From Terriglobia bacterium (GTDB lineage: Bacteria; Acidobacteriota; Terriglobia; UBA7540), in assembly GCA_030040515.1 (NCBI GenBank), contig JASHTO010000641.1, positions 1 through 8,345 on the forward strand: 8,345 nucleotides of DNA, in the 5' to 3' direction. Below, piece after piece: positions 1-7,200 of this stretch; position 1 is the stretch's first letter, and each line of letters starts with the position of its first letter. The translations under genes and the position numbers were made by a program. The notes under the pieces are model-generated. The model searched no databases, had not been told where the DNA came from, and was given only the letters and a program-made list of their open reading frames with translations.

Positions 1-1445
1 TTGACCAGCGCCTGCTCGATTTGCAGGCGGTCGCCGAGCACTTGCGCGTCCTCGATGGCACCGCACACCAGGGGGACGCCGCGCAGGCGCGCTTCGGACT
101 CCACCGTGCGCAAAGCGGACTCCACCGCGCCGCGCAGGGAAATCGGCTCCGGCTCCGCTCGCGACCGGCCGCCTTCCAGCTCGGAAAGGGTCAGCAGGTC
201 GGAGGCGATGTTGTTCAAGCGCAGCGAGTGCGACTTGATAATTTCGAGGAAGCGGCGATTGTTTTCCTGGTCCTCCAGCGCGCCCTCGAGCAGGGTTTCC
301 GCATAACCGCGAATGGCCGTGAGGGGAGTGCGCAATTCGTGCGAAACGTTGGCGACAAAGTCGCGGCGAACGCGCTCCAGGCGCTCCAGGTCGGTGATGT
401 CGTGAAGGATGGCAATGGCGCCGCGCGCCGCGCCGGAAGTGAGCGGGGCGGCCTGCACTTCAAAAACGCGCTCGGTGGCGGGAAGCTCCATGCGCCGCTT
501 CACCGACTCGCCGCTGGTCAACACGCGCGTCAGGACTTCGCGCAATTCCGGGGCGCGAACCAGCTCCACCACCGTCAATCCCCCGGGAATCGGCATCTCC
601 GCCCCCACCGCGCGCGCGAACGAAGCGTTGGCAAAAGTGATGCGCAGATTCCCATCGACGGCGAGTACGCCCTCCACCATGCTGGCCAAAATGGCTTCGC
701 GCCGGGCGGATTCCACGCTCAACTGGTCAACCAGGGTGCGAAGTTGCACCGCGGCAGTGCCGAGCGAGCGTCCCAGCGTGCCCAATTCATCGTCGTCCGT
801 GGGCAGCGGCGCCTGCGAAGAATGCGAGCCCACCAGGCCTTCCGCAAACTCAAGCAGCCGCGCCGTGCGTCGAGTGAACGACTGCGAGAAGAAATAGCCC
901 AGCACCAAGGCCACCAGCGCCGCGTAAATCGACGCCTCGAGGATCCGCCAGCGCACGGCGGCGATGGGCCCCTCGACGCTTCCCATCGGCACCGCCAGGC
1001 GCAGGATGTATCCCGGCTGCCCCTGATACTTCACACGCAGAGCCGTGTAACAGAGGTCCTGATTCAGGGTGGCGCTGTGGCGCAGGGAGCTGCCTACACC
1101 GCTGCGATAGGCGTCCGTAATTTCCGGGCGCGTGGCGTGGTTTTCCATGGTTTCAGGATCGTGATGGGAGTCCGCCAGAGCCGCGCCCCCGGGGTCGACA
1201 ATGGTGACGCGCGCCTCGGCGCGCTGCGAGGCCTGGCGCGCCCAATCCTCCAGTTGCGCGCGCGGCACCTCCGCCATTTCCGGCTCCAGGATGCGCGCCT
1301 CGGCTTCCAGGCGCTGCTCCACGTTCTGCTCTTCGCGCGCGGCCGTGTAGCGCGTCAGGTGGAAATCCAGAACCAGAAGGGTGGCGGCAATCAGCAGGAA
1401 GGCGCTTGCCAGAAGCTTGCGAAAAATGGGGCTGCGAAAGACCAT
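1..1445 (-). CDS. phoR: PhoR-like sensor histidine kinase (3' end cut by window)
   Basis: Membrane sensor kinase that would phosphorylate the response regulator encoded just upstream. Read on the minus strand from ATG at 1445, 481 codons are visible. Residues about 10-29 form a first membrane segment. About 35-165 is an extracytoplasmic sensor region, and about 168-188 (ASIYAALVALVLGYFF) is a second membrane segment. A HAMP-like linker follows (about 190-240, with DDDELGTLGRSL), then a PAS domain (about 246-355, with ILASMVEGVLAVDGNLRI). The HisKA dimerisation domain has the H box FVANVSHELRTPLTAIRGY, phospho-accepting His at residue 369. The window ends at QIEQALV, just before the expected N box, so the ATP-binding domain lies outside. 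TM-sensor-TM-HAMP-PAS-HisKA is the PhoR architecture and the neighbour is PhoB-like. Phosphate sensing is inferred from family and context; another envelope signal is possible. No strong Shine-Dalgarno precedes the ATG and no better in-frame start was seen. Confidence 0.9.
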   Translation of the reverse strand, partial: MVFRSPIFRKLLASAFLLIAATLLVLDFHLTRYTAAREEQNVEQRLEAEARILEPEMAEVPRAQLEDWARQASQRAEARVTIVDPGGAALADSHHDPETMENHATRPEITDAYRSGVGSSLRHSATLNQDLCYTALRVKYQGQPGYILRLAVPMGSVEGPIAAVRWRILEASIYAALVALVLGYFFSQSFTRRTARLLEFAEGLVGSHSSQAPLPTDDDELGTLGRSLGTAAVQLRTLVDQLSVESARREAILASMVEGVLAVDGNLRITFANASFARAVGAEMPIPGGLTVVELVRAPELREVLTRVLTSGESVKRRMELPATERVFEVQAAPLTSGAARGAIAILHDITDLERLERVRRDFVANVSHELRTPLTAIRGYAETLLEGALEDQENNRRFLEIIKSHSLRLNNIASDLLTLSELEGGRSRAEPEPISLRGAVESALRTVESEARLRGVPLVCGAIEDAQVLGDRLQIEQALV

Positions 1446-1569
1446 GACGGAGGGACCCTGACGCTTTGGAGCTTTGGACCGGCGATTAGGGATCGGAAGC
1501 GGCCGGCGTCTTGCTGATTATCGGAGCTTTCGTCGCCCGCCGAATTCCGAAGTCTCAACGCGTTTCAGG

Positions 1570-1680
1570 TGCACAACCCAAATCCCAGGGCAGCAGGCAC
1601 ACCAGAATTGACAAGGGGCATTTGCCTGCTGGAATTATATTATATCGGTTTTGCGTGAGCAGCGCGCTTGCGGTTGTGCA
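1570..1680. repeat. Nested inverted repeats in the phoB-phoR gap
   Basis: Two perfect 9-bp inverted repeats are nested in the 342-base gap between the kinase start and the regulator stop. The outer arms are TGCACAACC (1570-1578) and GGTTGTGCA (1672-1680). The inner arms are CAGCAGGCA (1591-1599) and TGCCTGCTG (1623-1631). A transcript of either strand could fold into a branched structure. The overlapping TATAAT hexamers lie between the inner and outer right arms. No convincing gene was seen in 1446-1735. Whether this is an RNA element, a protein-binding site or the remnant of a mobile repeat cannot be told from the sequence. Confidence 0.4.
1634..1644 (-). promoter_or_regulatory. Possible phoR promoter: overlapping TATAAT boxes
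   Basis: On the minus strand the sequence reads TATAATATAAT, giving two overlapping perfect -10 hexamers in an AT-rich island within GC-rich DNA. It lies about 190 bases upstream of the kinase ATG. No good -35 hexamer sits at the usual distance, so either the promoter is weak or activator-dependent, or the AT-rich patch has another role. On the plus strand a TTGACA at 1609-1614 is 22 bases from TATATT, too far for an ordinary sigma70 promoter. If active, it would give the kinase expression independent of the regulator gene. Confidence 0.3.
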
Positions 1681-1735
1681 GTGTCGCATTATGATTCTGG
1701 AGTTGGCTTTGGAGAATGACGATTTCCGCAATTTG

Positions 1736-1787
1736 TTGTAGCGGCGCTCTATGAGTGCCGTCGGCGGTCGATAGACCGCCGCTACAA
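1736..1787. repeat. Palindromic REP-like element at the phoB 3' end
   Basis: This compact element starts immediately after the regulator's stop codon. Its ends are a perfect 11-bp inverted repeat, TTGTAGCGGCG (1736-1746) and CGCCGCTACAA (1777-1787). Inside, CGGCGGTC-GATA-GACCGCCG (1762-1781) forms an 8-bp hairpin with a four-base loop, and GGCGCTC-TAT-GAGTGCC (1744-1760) forms a second hairpin with one G-T pair. The outer pairing and the inner hairpins are mutually exclusive. The form resembles dispersed bacterial REP/MITE palindromes. It has no U tract, so it is not a standard intrinsic terminator, though it could cap the 3' end of phoB mRNA. A dispersed-repeat identity needs a genome-wide copy count. 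Confidence 0.55.
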
Positions 1788-2501
1788 CTACGCCTCAACG
1801 CTTTCCAGGGCTTCCGGCGAAAAACGATAGCCGCTGCCCCGCACGGTCTGGAGAAATTGCGGCCGGTTGGGCAGCTCTTCAATCTTCTCGCGCAGACGGC
1901 GGATGTGCACGTCCACGGTGCGCGGGGTGACGAAGCGATCGCGGCCCCAAACTTCATCCAGAAGGCGGTCGCGATCAAAGACGTGGCGAGGATGCGAAAC
2001 CAGGAAATAGAGGAGCTTGAATTCGAGGGCGCTCAGCTCCACGAGGCGGCCGCGCACGGTCGCTTCCTGCGTGCGCGTATCGAGGCGCAGCGCGCCCGAT
2101 TCCACCACCTCGCGCTTTTCCGCCACGCGTTCCTGGCGGCGCAGCACGGCCTTGGCGCGCGCCACCAGCTCGCGCGGGCTGAAGGGCTTCACCACGTAGT
2201 CGTCCGCGCCGATTTCGAGGCCCAGCACGCGATCCATTTCCTCACCCTTGGCAGTAAGGAAGATCACTGGCATGGATTTCATCCGCTCATCCGCGCGCAG
2301 GCGCTTGCAGATTTCGAAACCGTCTTCGTCCGGGAGCAAAATGTCGAGCAGGACAAGGTCGGCGGGATTGCGGCGCAGATATTCCAAGCCGTCGCGGCCG
2401 CGGGAGAAGTTTTCGATCTCAAAGCCTTCCTTGCGGAAGTTGTATCGAACCAGTTCAACAATGTCGCGTTCGTCTTCAATGATGATGACCCGTTGACGCA
2501 C
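1788..2501 (-). CDS. phoB: PhoB-like OmpR-family response regulator
   Basis: Two-component transcription factor of 237 residues, the usual length for PhoB/OmpR proteins. The receiver domain (about 4-118) has the acidic pocket Glu9-Asp10, the phospho-accepting Asp53 in LVLLDILLPD, Thr83 in FLTAKG and Lys105 in VVKPFSPREL. The C-terminal winged helix (about 134-228) has LSALEFKLLYFLV, the recognition helix TVDVHIRRLREKIE (195-208) and the wing QTVRGSGYRF. The start is GTG at 2501, because an in-frame TAA lies nine codons upstream with no ATG, GTG or TTG between. No Shine-Dalgarno precedes the GTG; a TACAAT box six bases upstream suggests a leaderless mRNA. The partner kinase follows on the same strand after a 342-base gap. 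Control of phosphate genes is inferred from family resemblance and from the PhoR-like partner. Confidence 0.93.
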   Translation of the reverse strand: MRQRVIIIEDERDIVELVRYNFRKEGFEIENFSRGRDGLEYLRRNPADLVLLDILLPDEDGFEICKRLRADERMKSMPVIFLTAKGEEMDRVLGLEIGADDYVVKPFSPRELVARAKAVLRRQERVAEKREVVESGALRLDTRTQEATVRGRLVELSALEFKLLYFLVSHPRHVFDRDRLLDEVWGRDRFVTPRTVDVHIRRLREKIEELPNRPQFLQTVRGSGYRFSPEALESVEA

Positions 2502-2507
2502 GAGGAG

Positions 2508-2513
2508 ATTGTA
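2508..2513 (-). promoter_or_regulatory. Probable -10 box for a leaderless phoB transcript
   Basis: On the minus strand TACAAT ends six bases before the GTG start codon. A transcript would then begin at or within a base or two of the GTG, matching the absence of a ribosome-binding site. There is no good -35 at 16-18 bases, where the sequence falls inside the tandem repeat at 2520-2554. An activator bound to that repeat could replace the -35 contact, as in Pho-type promoters. Confidence 0.4.
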
Positions 2514-2519
2514 CCATTG

Positions 2520-2554
2520 GAATTGTTACGCGAATGTGAATTGATATGCGAATG
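2520..2554. promoter_or_regulatory. 18-bp-period tandem repeat upstream of phoB (possible operator)
   Basis: Two 17-base units, GAATTGTTACGCGAATG (2520-2536) and GAATTGATATGCGAATG (2538-2554), are separated by one base and match at 15 of 17 positions. They lie just upstream of the proposed phoB -10 box, between phoB and the divergent PAP2 gene. OmpR-family regulators bind direct repeats, so an autoregulatory site is a reasonable inference. The sequence does not match the E. coli Pho box (CTGTCAT repeats at 11-bp period), so the binding protein is not identified. Confidence 0.45.
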
Positions 2555-2653
2555 GACGTGACGGCCGGTGGAGGACCTTCCCGACAGATGGCGGGTATAG
2601 GCGGCGCCCGACAACCTGAATAGAGTTGATGTTGTTAACTAAGTCCTGTTTTT

Positions 2654-2765
2654 GCAATGAGATGCATTGCCATTGGTTTGGAGGGCCAAATGCCCTGACA
2701 GGGCTGGGGGGCGAGCAATAGACTGCGGTGCCAGCCACCGCAAAAGCCTCCGGCTTTGCCGGAGG
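2654..2765. repeat. Cluster of five short perfect hairpins before the PAP2 gene
   Basis: Five stem-loops follow one another: GCAATG/CATTGC (2654-2670), TTTGG/CCAAA (2677-2690), GCCCT/AGGGC (2692-2704), TGCGGTG/CACCGCA (2724-2742) and CCTCCGGC/GCCGGAGG (2747-2765, TTT loop). No coding potential is evident in 2555-2802. On the plus strand the last stem has no U tract, so it is not a typical terminator. The cluster could be a structured 5' leader of the PAP2 mRNA or a REP-type intergenic repeat. Confidence 0.45.
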
Positions 2766-2802
2766 ATGATTACTGCCCGCTGCCGCCAAGGGGACAGGTG
2801 CC

Positions 2803-3828
2803 ATGATTCAGGCTGACTCAGCAGGACTTGTCATTCGCCACCCTGTTTCGGCGGGCTTTGAAACGCGGCTTCGCCTTTCCACGGTCGAATGGATTTCCAT
2901 GGCGTACTTCGCGGGCATCACCGTTGCGGCTTGCGCGCGGCAACTCGACGTGCGCGATATTGCAATGATTGCGGCGCTCTCCATGCTGACAGTCGCTACC
3001 GTGGCGTCCCTGCGTAGAAACCGTGATCGTTCAGCGTGGCTTGCGGCGGCCGCGGATCTGTTTCCCGCCTTGCTGCTTCTTGTCGCCTATCGCGAGTCCG
3101 GCTTGTTGCTCCCACCGGATTCCACCCATCACCTGGATTTCGTTTTCATTCGTTGGGATCGAGCTCTGTTGCAGAACCACTTTGCCCAAGCCATGCTGCA
3201 AGCCGGAGCGCCGTGGCTCCAGCACTACCTGGAGCTTGCCTACCTGCTCTGTTACCCGCTCGTGCCGCTGGGAGTCGCCGCAGTCCATTTTGGCGCGCGG
3301 CGGGGTGAAGGCAGGACATCTTCAGGAAAGCTCCAAATCGCCATGGACGATTTCTGGGCCGCGGTTCTGATGGCCACTCTCTTCAGCTACGCCGTGTATC
3401 CCTTCTTCCCGCTTACGCCGCCACGCGTGCTTTTCGCTGACGTGCCCGGGCCGCATGTTGAGCCATTGCTGCGAAGGTTGAACTTCTGGCTGCTCGATCA
3501 CTACAGTGTGCAGGCCTGCATCTTTCCCAGCGGACACGTGGCCGCAGCCACCGCTGTGGCGCTGGCAGTACGCAAGCACGCGCCTCGACTCGGAATGGTG
3601 TTTATTCTCCTTGCTACGAGCGTCGCCCTCGCCACCGTCTACGGCCGGTACCACTACGCCGCCGACGCTGCGGCGGGCGCATTGGTGGGCACCATCGCCT
3701 GCCAGGTTTCGAAACTCCTCCCTCCTCTTCCCGCTCACACACTTCAACTCCACAGGGGGGATACGATGTACCTTTCCAAATGCCACCAACATTCGAAACT
3801 TGACAGTTCAGGCGTGAATACGCTATGA
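2803..3828 (+). CDS. PAP2-superfamily membrane phosphatase/phosphotransferase (PAP2_3-like)
   Basis: Integral membrane protein of 341 residues with about six to seven hydrophobic segments (roughly 27-45, 50-70, 80-98, 140-163, 184-204, 246-280 and 284-306). It carries PAP2 catalytic signatures: FPSGH (241-245), with His245 as the likely acid/base, and YGRYHYAAD (280-288), with Arg282, His284 and Asp288, where the histidine would form the phospho-enzyme. The first motif is the variant FFPLTPPR (201-208) rather than KxxxxxxRP, as in the PAP2_3 (Aur1/inositolphosphotransferase-like) branch. The family hydrolyses or transfers phosphate groups on lipids, including inositol phospholipids and undecaprenyl pyrophosphate; the substrate here is unknown. 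The start is ATG 2803, with AAGGGGA about eight bases upstream. It diverges from phoB, so phosphate-linked control is possible. The tail after about residue 312 is polar, and its last codons overlap a strong promoter for the next unit. Confidence 0.85.
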   Translation: MIQADSAGLVIRHPVSAGFETRLRLSTVEWISMAYFAGITVAACARQLDVRDIAMIAALSMLTVATVASLRRNRDRSAWLAAAADLFPALLLLVAYRESGLLLPPDSTHHLDFVFIRWDRALLQNHFAQAMLQAGAPWLQHYLELAYLLCYPLVPLGVAAVHFGARRGEGRTSSGKLQIAMDDFWAAVLMATLFSYAVYPFFPLTPPRVLFADVPGPHVEPLLRRLNFWLLDHYSVQACIFPSGHVAAATAVALAVRKHAPRLGMVFILLATSVALATVYGRYHYAADAAAGALVGTIACQVSKLLPPLPAHTLQLHRGDTMYLSKCHQHSKLDSSGVNTL

Positions 3829-3829
3829 T
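3800..3829 (+). promoter_or_regulatory. Sigma70-type promoter overlapping the PAP2 stop codon
   Basis: TTGACA (3800-3805, perfect -35) is 18 bases from TATGAT (3824-3829, five of six matches to the -10 consensus), whose bases include the PAP2 TGA stop. The predicted transcription start is about 3835-3837, only about five bases before the ATG of the first Cys-Cys leader ORF. This is the clearest housekeeping-type promoter seen in the window. It would give the downstream receptor gene an untranslated region of about 365 bases. Confidence 0.65.
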
Positions 3830-3840
3830 CCGATACCTAT

Positions 3841-3912
3841 ATGGGCATCTGTTCCAAAGCGCTTCTCCCCATGGACACCCGTGCCGGTCAGATCGTTTCC
3901 TATTGTTGTTGA
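3841..3912 (+). CDS. Putative leader peptide 1, ends Ser-Tyr-Cys-Cys
   Basis: A 23-codon ORF begins about five bases after the predicted start of the transcript from 3800-3829, so it may be translated leaderless; no Shine-Dalgarno is present. Its second half reads DTRAGQIVSYCC and it ends TAT TGT TGT TGA, with one further Cys at residue 4. Leaderless or near-leaderless short ORFs ending in consecutive Cys codons are known in mycobacteria as cysteine-responsive attenuators. By analogy, slow decoding of the Cys codons when cysteinyl-tRNA is scarce could change folding or termination in the rest of the leader. The peptide, promoter and Cys-Cys end are seen; the function is inferred. The twin ORF downstream with the same nine-base ending supports selection. 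Chance remains possible for so short an ORF. Confidence 0.5.
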   Translation: MGICSKALLPMDTRAGQIVSYCC

Positions 3913-4032
3913 TTCCCTTCAAAACTGAGCACTGATTTTTCTGGCAGGCCAACCACCTCCAGCGTCGAAAGTCTTACACTCACCGAACTTCTTTTCGGGG
4001 AGAGTTGGCACGTTGAAATCGAGGTTTAATCG

Positions 4033-4098
4033 ATGAGCGAAATCAAACCCATGCACCCGAATATGACCGTCTCTCAACCCTGCCCGTCCTGTTGTTGA
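4033..4098 (+). CDS. Putative leader peptide 2, ends Cys-Pro-Ser-Cys-Cys
   Basis: A 21-codon ORF starts at ATG 4033 with GAGG (4021-4024) eight bases upstream as a fair ribosome-binding site. Its C-terminal part reads TVSQPCPSCC, and its last two Cys codons plus stop (TGTTGTTGA, 4090-4098) are identical to those of leader peptide 1. Internal ATG codons at 4051 and 4063 give shorter versions with the same end. It lies 120 bases after the first leader ORF and 102 bases before the receptor start, followed by hairpins that include the receptor's ribosome-binding site. Interpretation as a second cysteine sensor is inference. Conservation of the end with drift elsewhere would be the expected signature. 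Confidence 0.45.
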   Translation: MSEIKPMHPNMTVSQPCPSCC

Positions 4099-4116
4099 CC
4101 CATTCCTACGTTCGAC

Positions 4117-4193
4117 TGGCGCGAGCCGCGCCATCAGAGCCAATCACAAACTAATGTCATACGCGAGGGGAGTTCATACCCTCCAGCAAGGAG
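4117..4193 (+). promoter_or_regulatory. Leader hairpins, including one covering the receptor ribosome-binding site
   Basis: TGGCGCG-AGC-CGCGCCA (4117-4133) is a perfect 7-bp hairpin 18 bases after the Cys-Cys stop of leader peptide 2. Nearer the gene, GAGGG (4165-4169) can pair with CCCTC (4179-4183). Alternatively, CTCC (4181-4184) can pair across AGCAA with GGAG (4190-4193), which is the Shine-Dalgarno core of the receptor (AAGGAG, seven bases before ATG 4201). The two pairings share 4181-4183 and so exclude each other, the arrangement expected for an anti-sequestor and sequestor. No U tract follows, so control of translation is likelier than intrinsic termination. The stems near the start are short, so this needs testing. 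Confidence 0.4.
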
Positions 4194-4200
4194 AATATAA

Positions 4201-7200
4201 ATGCGCAAGGGCAAGTTGAAGGTTCGATTTGTGTGGTTGAGCGGCCTCCAAGCCGCTTTGGTGGCGCTTACTTTTTTGGCGGCGTCGATGGTTCGGGCAC
4301 AGGGCGAAGCCGCAATCTCAGGCCAAGTCGTCGACGCAACCGGTAGCGCCATTCCCCGGGCCAGCGTCAAAATTATCAGCACGGAAACTGGGGCAGTCCG
4401 GGCCGTTCTTACGGACTCGGCGGGCCGATACAATGCTCCGCTGCTGGCCGTGGGAAGTTACGAGATTTCCGCGGAAAAGACGGGGTTCACGCCAGCCCGG
4501 AAGAGCCTGACGCTGACCCTGGGCCAATCCGCAGAAGTGAATATAACTCTGTCCGTCGCCGAAATCCGCCAGGCGATTCAGGTGGAAGGGGTCAACTCTT
4601 CCGCCCTGCTGACCACCAGCGACGACTCCGGGCTGGTGGGCGAGCGGCAGGTGAAAGACCTCCCGCTGAATGGCCGCAGCTATGACCAACTACTTACTTT
4701 GAATCCGGGCGTGGTGAATTACGCCTCGCAGCGTGCAGGGGGCACCGGCACTTCAAACTCCGTCGTCGGAAACATGTTCGCCGTTTCCGGCCGCCGCCCG
4801 CAGGAAAACCTTTACCTTCTGAATGGAGTGGAATTCACCAGCGCCTCAGAGATCAACAACACTCCGGGGGGAACCAGCGGCCAGCTTTTGGGAGTGGACG
4901 CGGTTCGGGAATTCGCCGTTGTGAAAAACACCTATGGCGCCGAATATGGCAAGCGTCCCGGGGCGCAGATCAACATCGTTACGGCCTCGGGCTCCAACAT
5001 GCTGCGTGGCAGCGTCTACGAGTTTCTGCGCAACAGCAAGCTGGATGCCCGAAATTTCTTCGATTCCAGCCAGATCCCAAATTTTGAGCGCAACGTGTTT
5101 GGCGGCGCACTGGGTGGTCCCGTGCGCAAGGACAAGACGTTCCTTTTTGGAAATTATGAAGGCTACCGGCAGGTGCTGGGCTTGAGTGACGTCACGCTGG
5201 TGCCGGACGCGACATCGCGCGCCGCGGCAGTGGCCAGCGTTCAACCCCTGCTCAACTTGTGGCCGGTGGCCAACGGGCAGGAACTTCTGACCTCAACCGG
5301 CGCGCAAAGCGGAATCGCCCGGGCGTACAGCAATCCTCTTCAACACCTTCGCGAGGATTTCGGGACCACCCGCCTGGATCACAATATTTCCGAAAAGGAT
5401 ACATTCACGGGGGTGTATACCATTGACGACAGCGATGGAATCTCGCCGACCACCAACCCCTTCAGCGTCACGGACGTTTACCTTCGCGAGCAGGTGGCCA
5501 GCCTGGATGAAACCCACATTTTTTCCCCAACCGTTCTGAACAAAGCCACCTTCGGTTTTTCTCGCGGGGGATTCTATTTCAATAGTGGAGTCGATGGGCC
5601 GGCGGCGTCGGTACCGGGCGGATGGCTGCATGCCGGACAGCCCATCGGAGCGGTTGTCATCGGGGGCGGCACCACGCTGAACGGCGCTTCCCAACTTACC
5701 AACGGCGGAACCAACGCTGGCAGCAATCTCTTCGCCACCCGCAATCTCTTCACCTTTTCCGACCAAGTTAATCTGACCCGCGGGCGCCACGTCCTGAGCG
5801 CGGGCGCGTGGGTGCAGCGCATTCAGGCCAACGACACTCTGCTTCAGGACCAGTACGGTCAGGCTTCGTTCACAAATCTTCCGGGCTTCCTGGCTGGTAC
5901 GGTAAGCACATACACCTACGCGCCGTCGTATACGCCGCTCTCCTGGCGCTCGCTCGAAGCGGCGTTTTTTGCCGAAGACGCCATCAAGCTGAAATCCAGG
6001 CTGGAGCTTCGCATCGGTTTTCGAGCCGAATCCACGAACGGCTGGAATGAGGCGCATGGACGAGCGGGGAATTTCCTCTTTGCATCAAACGGCGTCATCG
6101 AGACACAGCCCACTATCCTCGGCTCGGTGTTCACCATCAATAACGCCAAGTTCCTCCCGGAACCCCGTGTGAGCCTGGCCTGGTCACCCTTTGCCTCGAA
6201 GCGCACGGTGATTCGCGCCGGATTTGGCCTCTACGAGGCACTGAATGACTCGCTCGATTACCGCCTGGATCAGGTCGAGCCGTTCAATACCGTCTATGCC
6301 GTCAAGAGCCTGGCGTTTTCGGCCATCGCGCCCGGCGCCGCGTATTCCGGAGCGAAGGTTGTTCCCAGCGGCGTGCAGGCGAATCTTCAGACGCCCACCA
6401 TTGCCTCTTACACACTTCGCGTCGAGCAACAACTTTCAACCAACACCATTCTTAGCGTCGGTTACATCGGATCACATGGCTACCACGAAATCCTCTCCAT
6501 TGACGCCAACGTGCCCGTCCCCACCATTTGCCCGGCATCGCCCTGCCCGGCGAGCTATGCGGCCGGAACGTGGTATTACCCCACGAATGCAGCCTTGGCC
6601 AATCCCGCACTGACGAACTCCACGCACTGGTTTTCGGAGGGAGTCAGCTCCTACAACAGCCTGGAGGCGGATTTGACCCGGCATTTCAGCCATGGGCTGC
6701 AATTCCGCGGCGTCTACACTTACTCGAAGACGCTCGACGACGGCGACAGCCTGAATACCAGTGTGGCTACCAATTCACCGGCATTTGCGGAGAACCCACT
6801 CGATCCTCGCTGGGACTACGGGCCCGGTTCGTTTGATATCCGCCATTCGGGGGTTGTGAATGCCTCGTATGAACTGCCCTTCGGTCGCGGGGCTCAGGCG
6901 AAAGGACCGGTGTGGCACAAGCAGCTTCTGGCTAACTGGCAGCTCAGCGGAATTGAGACCGCACAGTCCGGCCTGCCGTTCACGCCTCAAATGTCATACA
7001 ACTCTGCCAACGACGGCGACACCCGAAATCCGGTCAGGCCCTCCTGGAATCCGGCCTTTGCGGGACCGGTGATTGGGGGTGGAGTGAATCAGTATTTCAA
7101 CCCGGCCGCGTTCACCCAGCCTCTCAACGGGACGTATGGAAACGTGGGCAGGAATATTCTGAGGGGGCGCGGCCTTGTGGACACGGATGTGTCACTGGCC

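Noticed and set aside
21..1517. 498-codon open frame on the plus strand
   Set aside because: It is antisense to the sensor kinase, whose minus-strand frame carries H-box, PAS and membrane segments; the plus frame has no recognisable domain and its openness follows from high GC at third positions.
1511..1741. 76-codon plus-strand ORF in the phoB-phoR gap
   Set aside because: No ribosome-binding site, unconvincing composition, and it runs through the nested inverted repeats and into the palindromic element.
1755..2561. 268-codon open frame on the plus strand
   Set aside because: Antisense shadow of the response regulator, whose minus-strand frame has all expected receiver and winged-helix residues.
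3921..3940. T-run (3936-3940) after leader ORF 1 as an intrinsic terminator
   Set aside because: The preceding bases form no stable GC-rich stem, so it does not meet the form of an intrinsic terminator.
3836..4200. A known riboswitch class (cobalamin, SAM, TPP or similar) in the receptor leader
   Set aside because: I could not find the conserved core of any class by eye; the Cys-Cys ORFs explain the leader better. A covariance-model search would be decisive.
5293..6057. 254-codon minus-strand ORF within the receptor gene
   Set aside because: Lies wholly inside the well-supported receptor frame and shows no domain; a shadow ORF.
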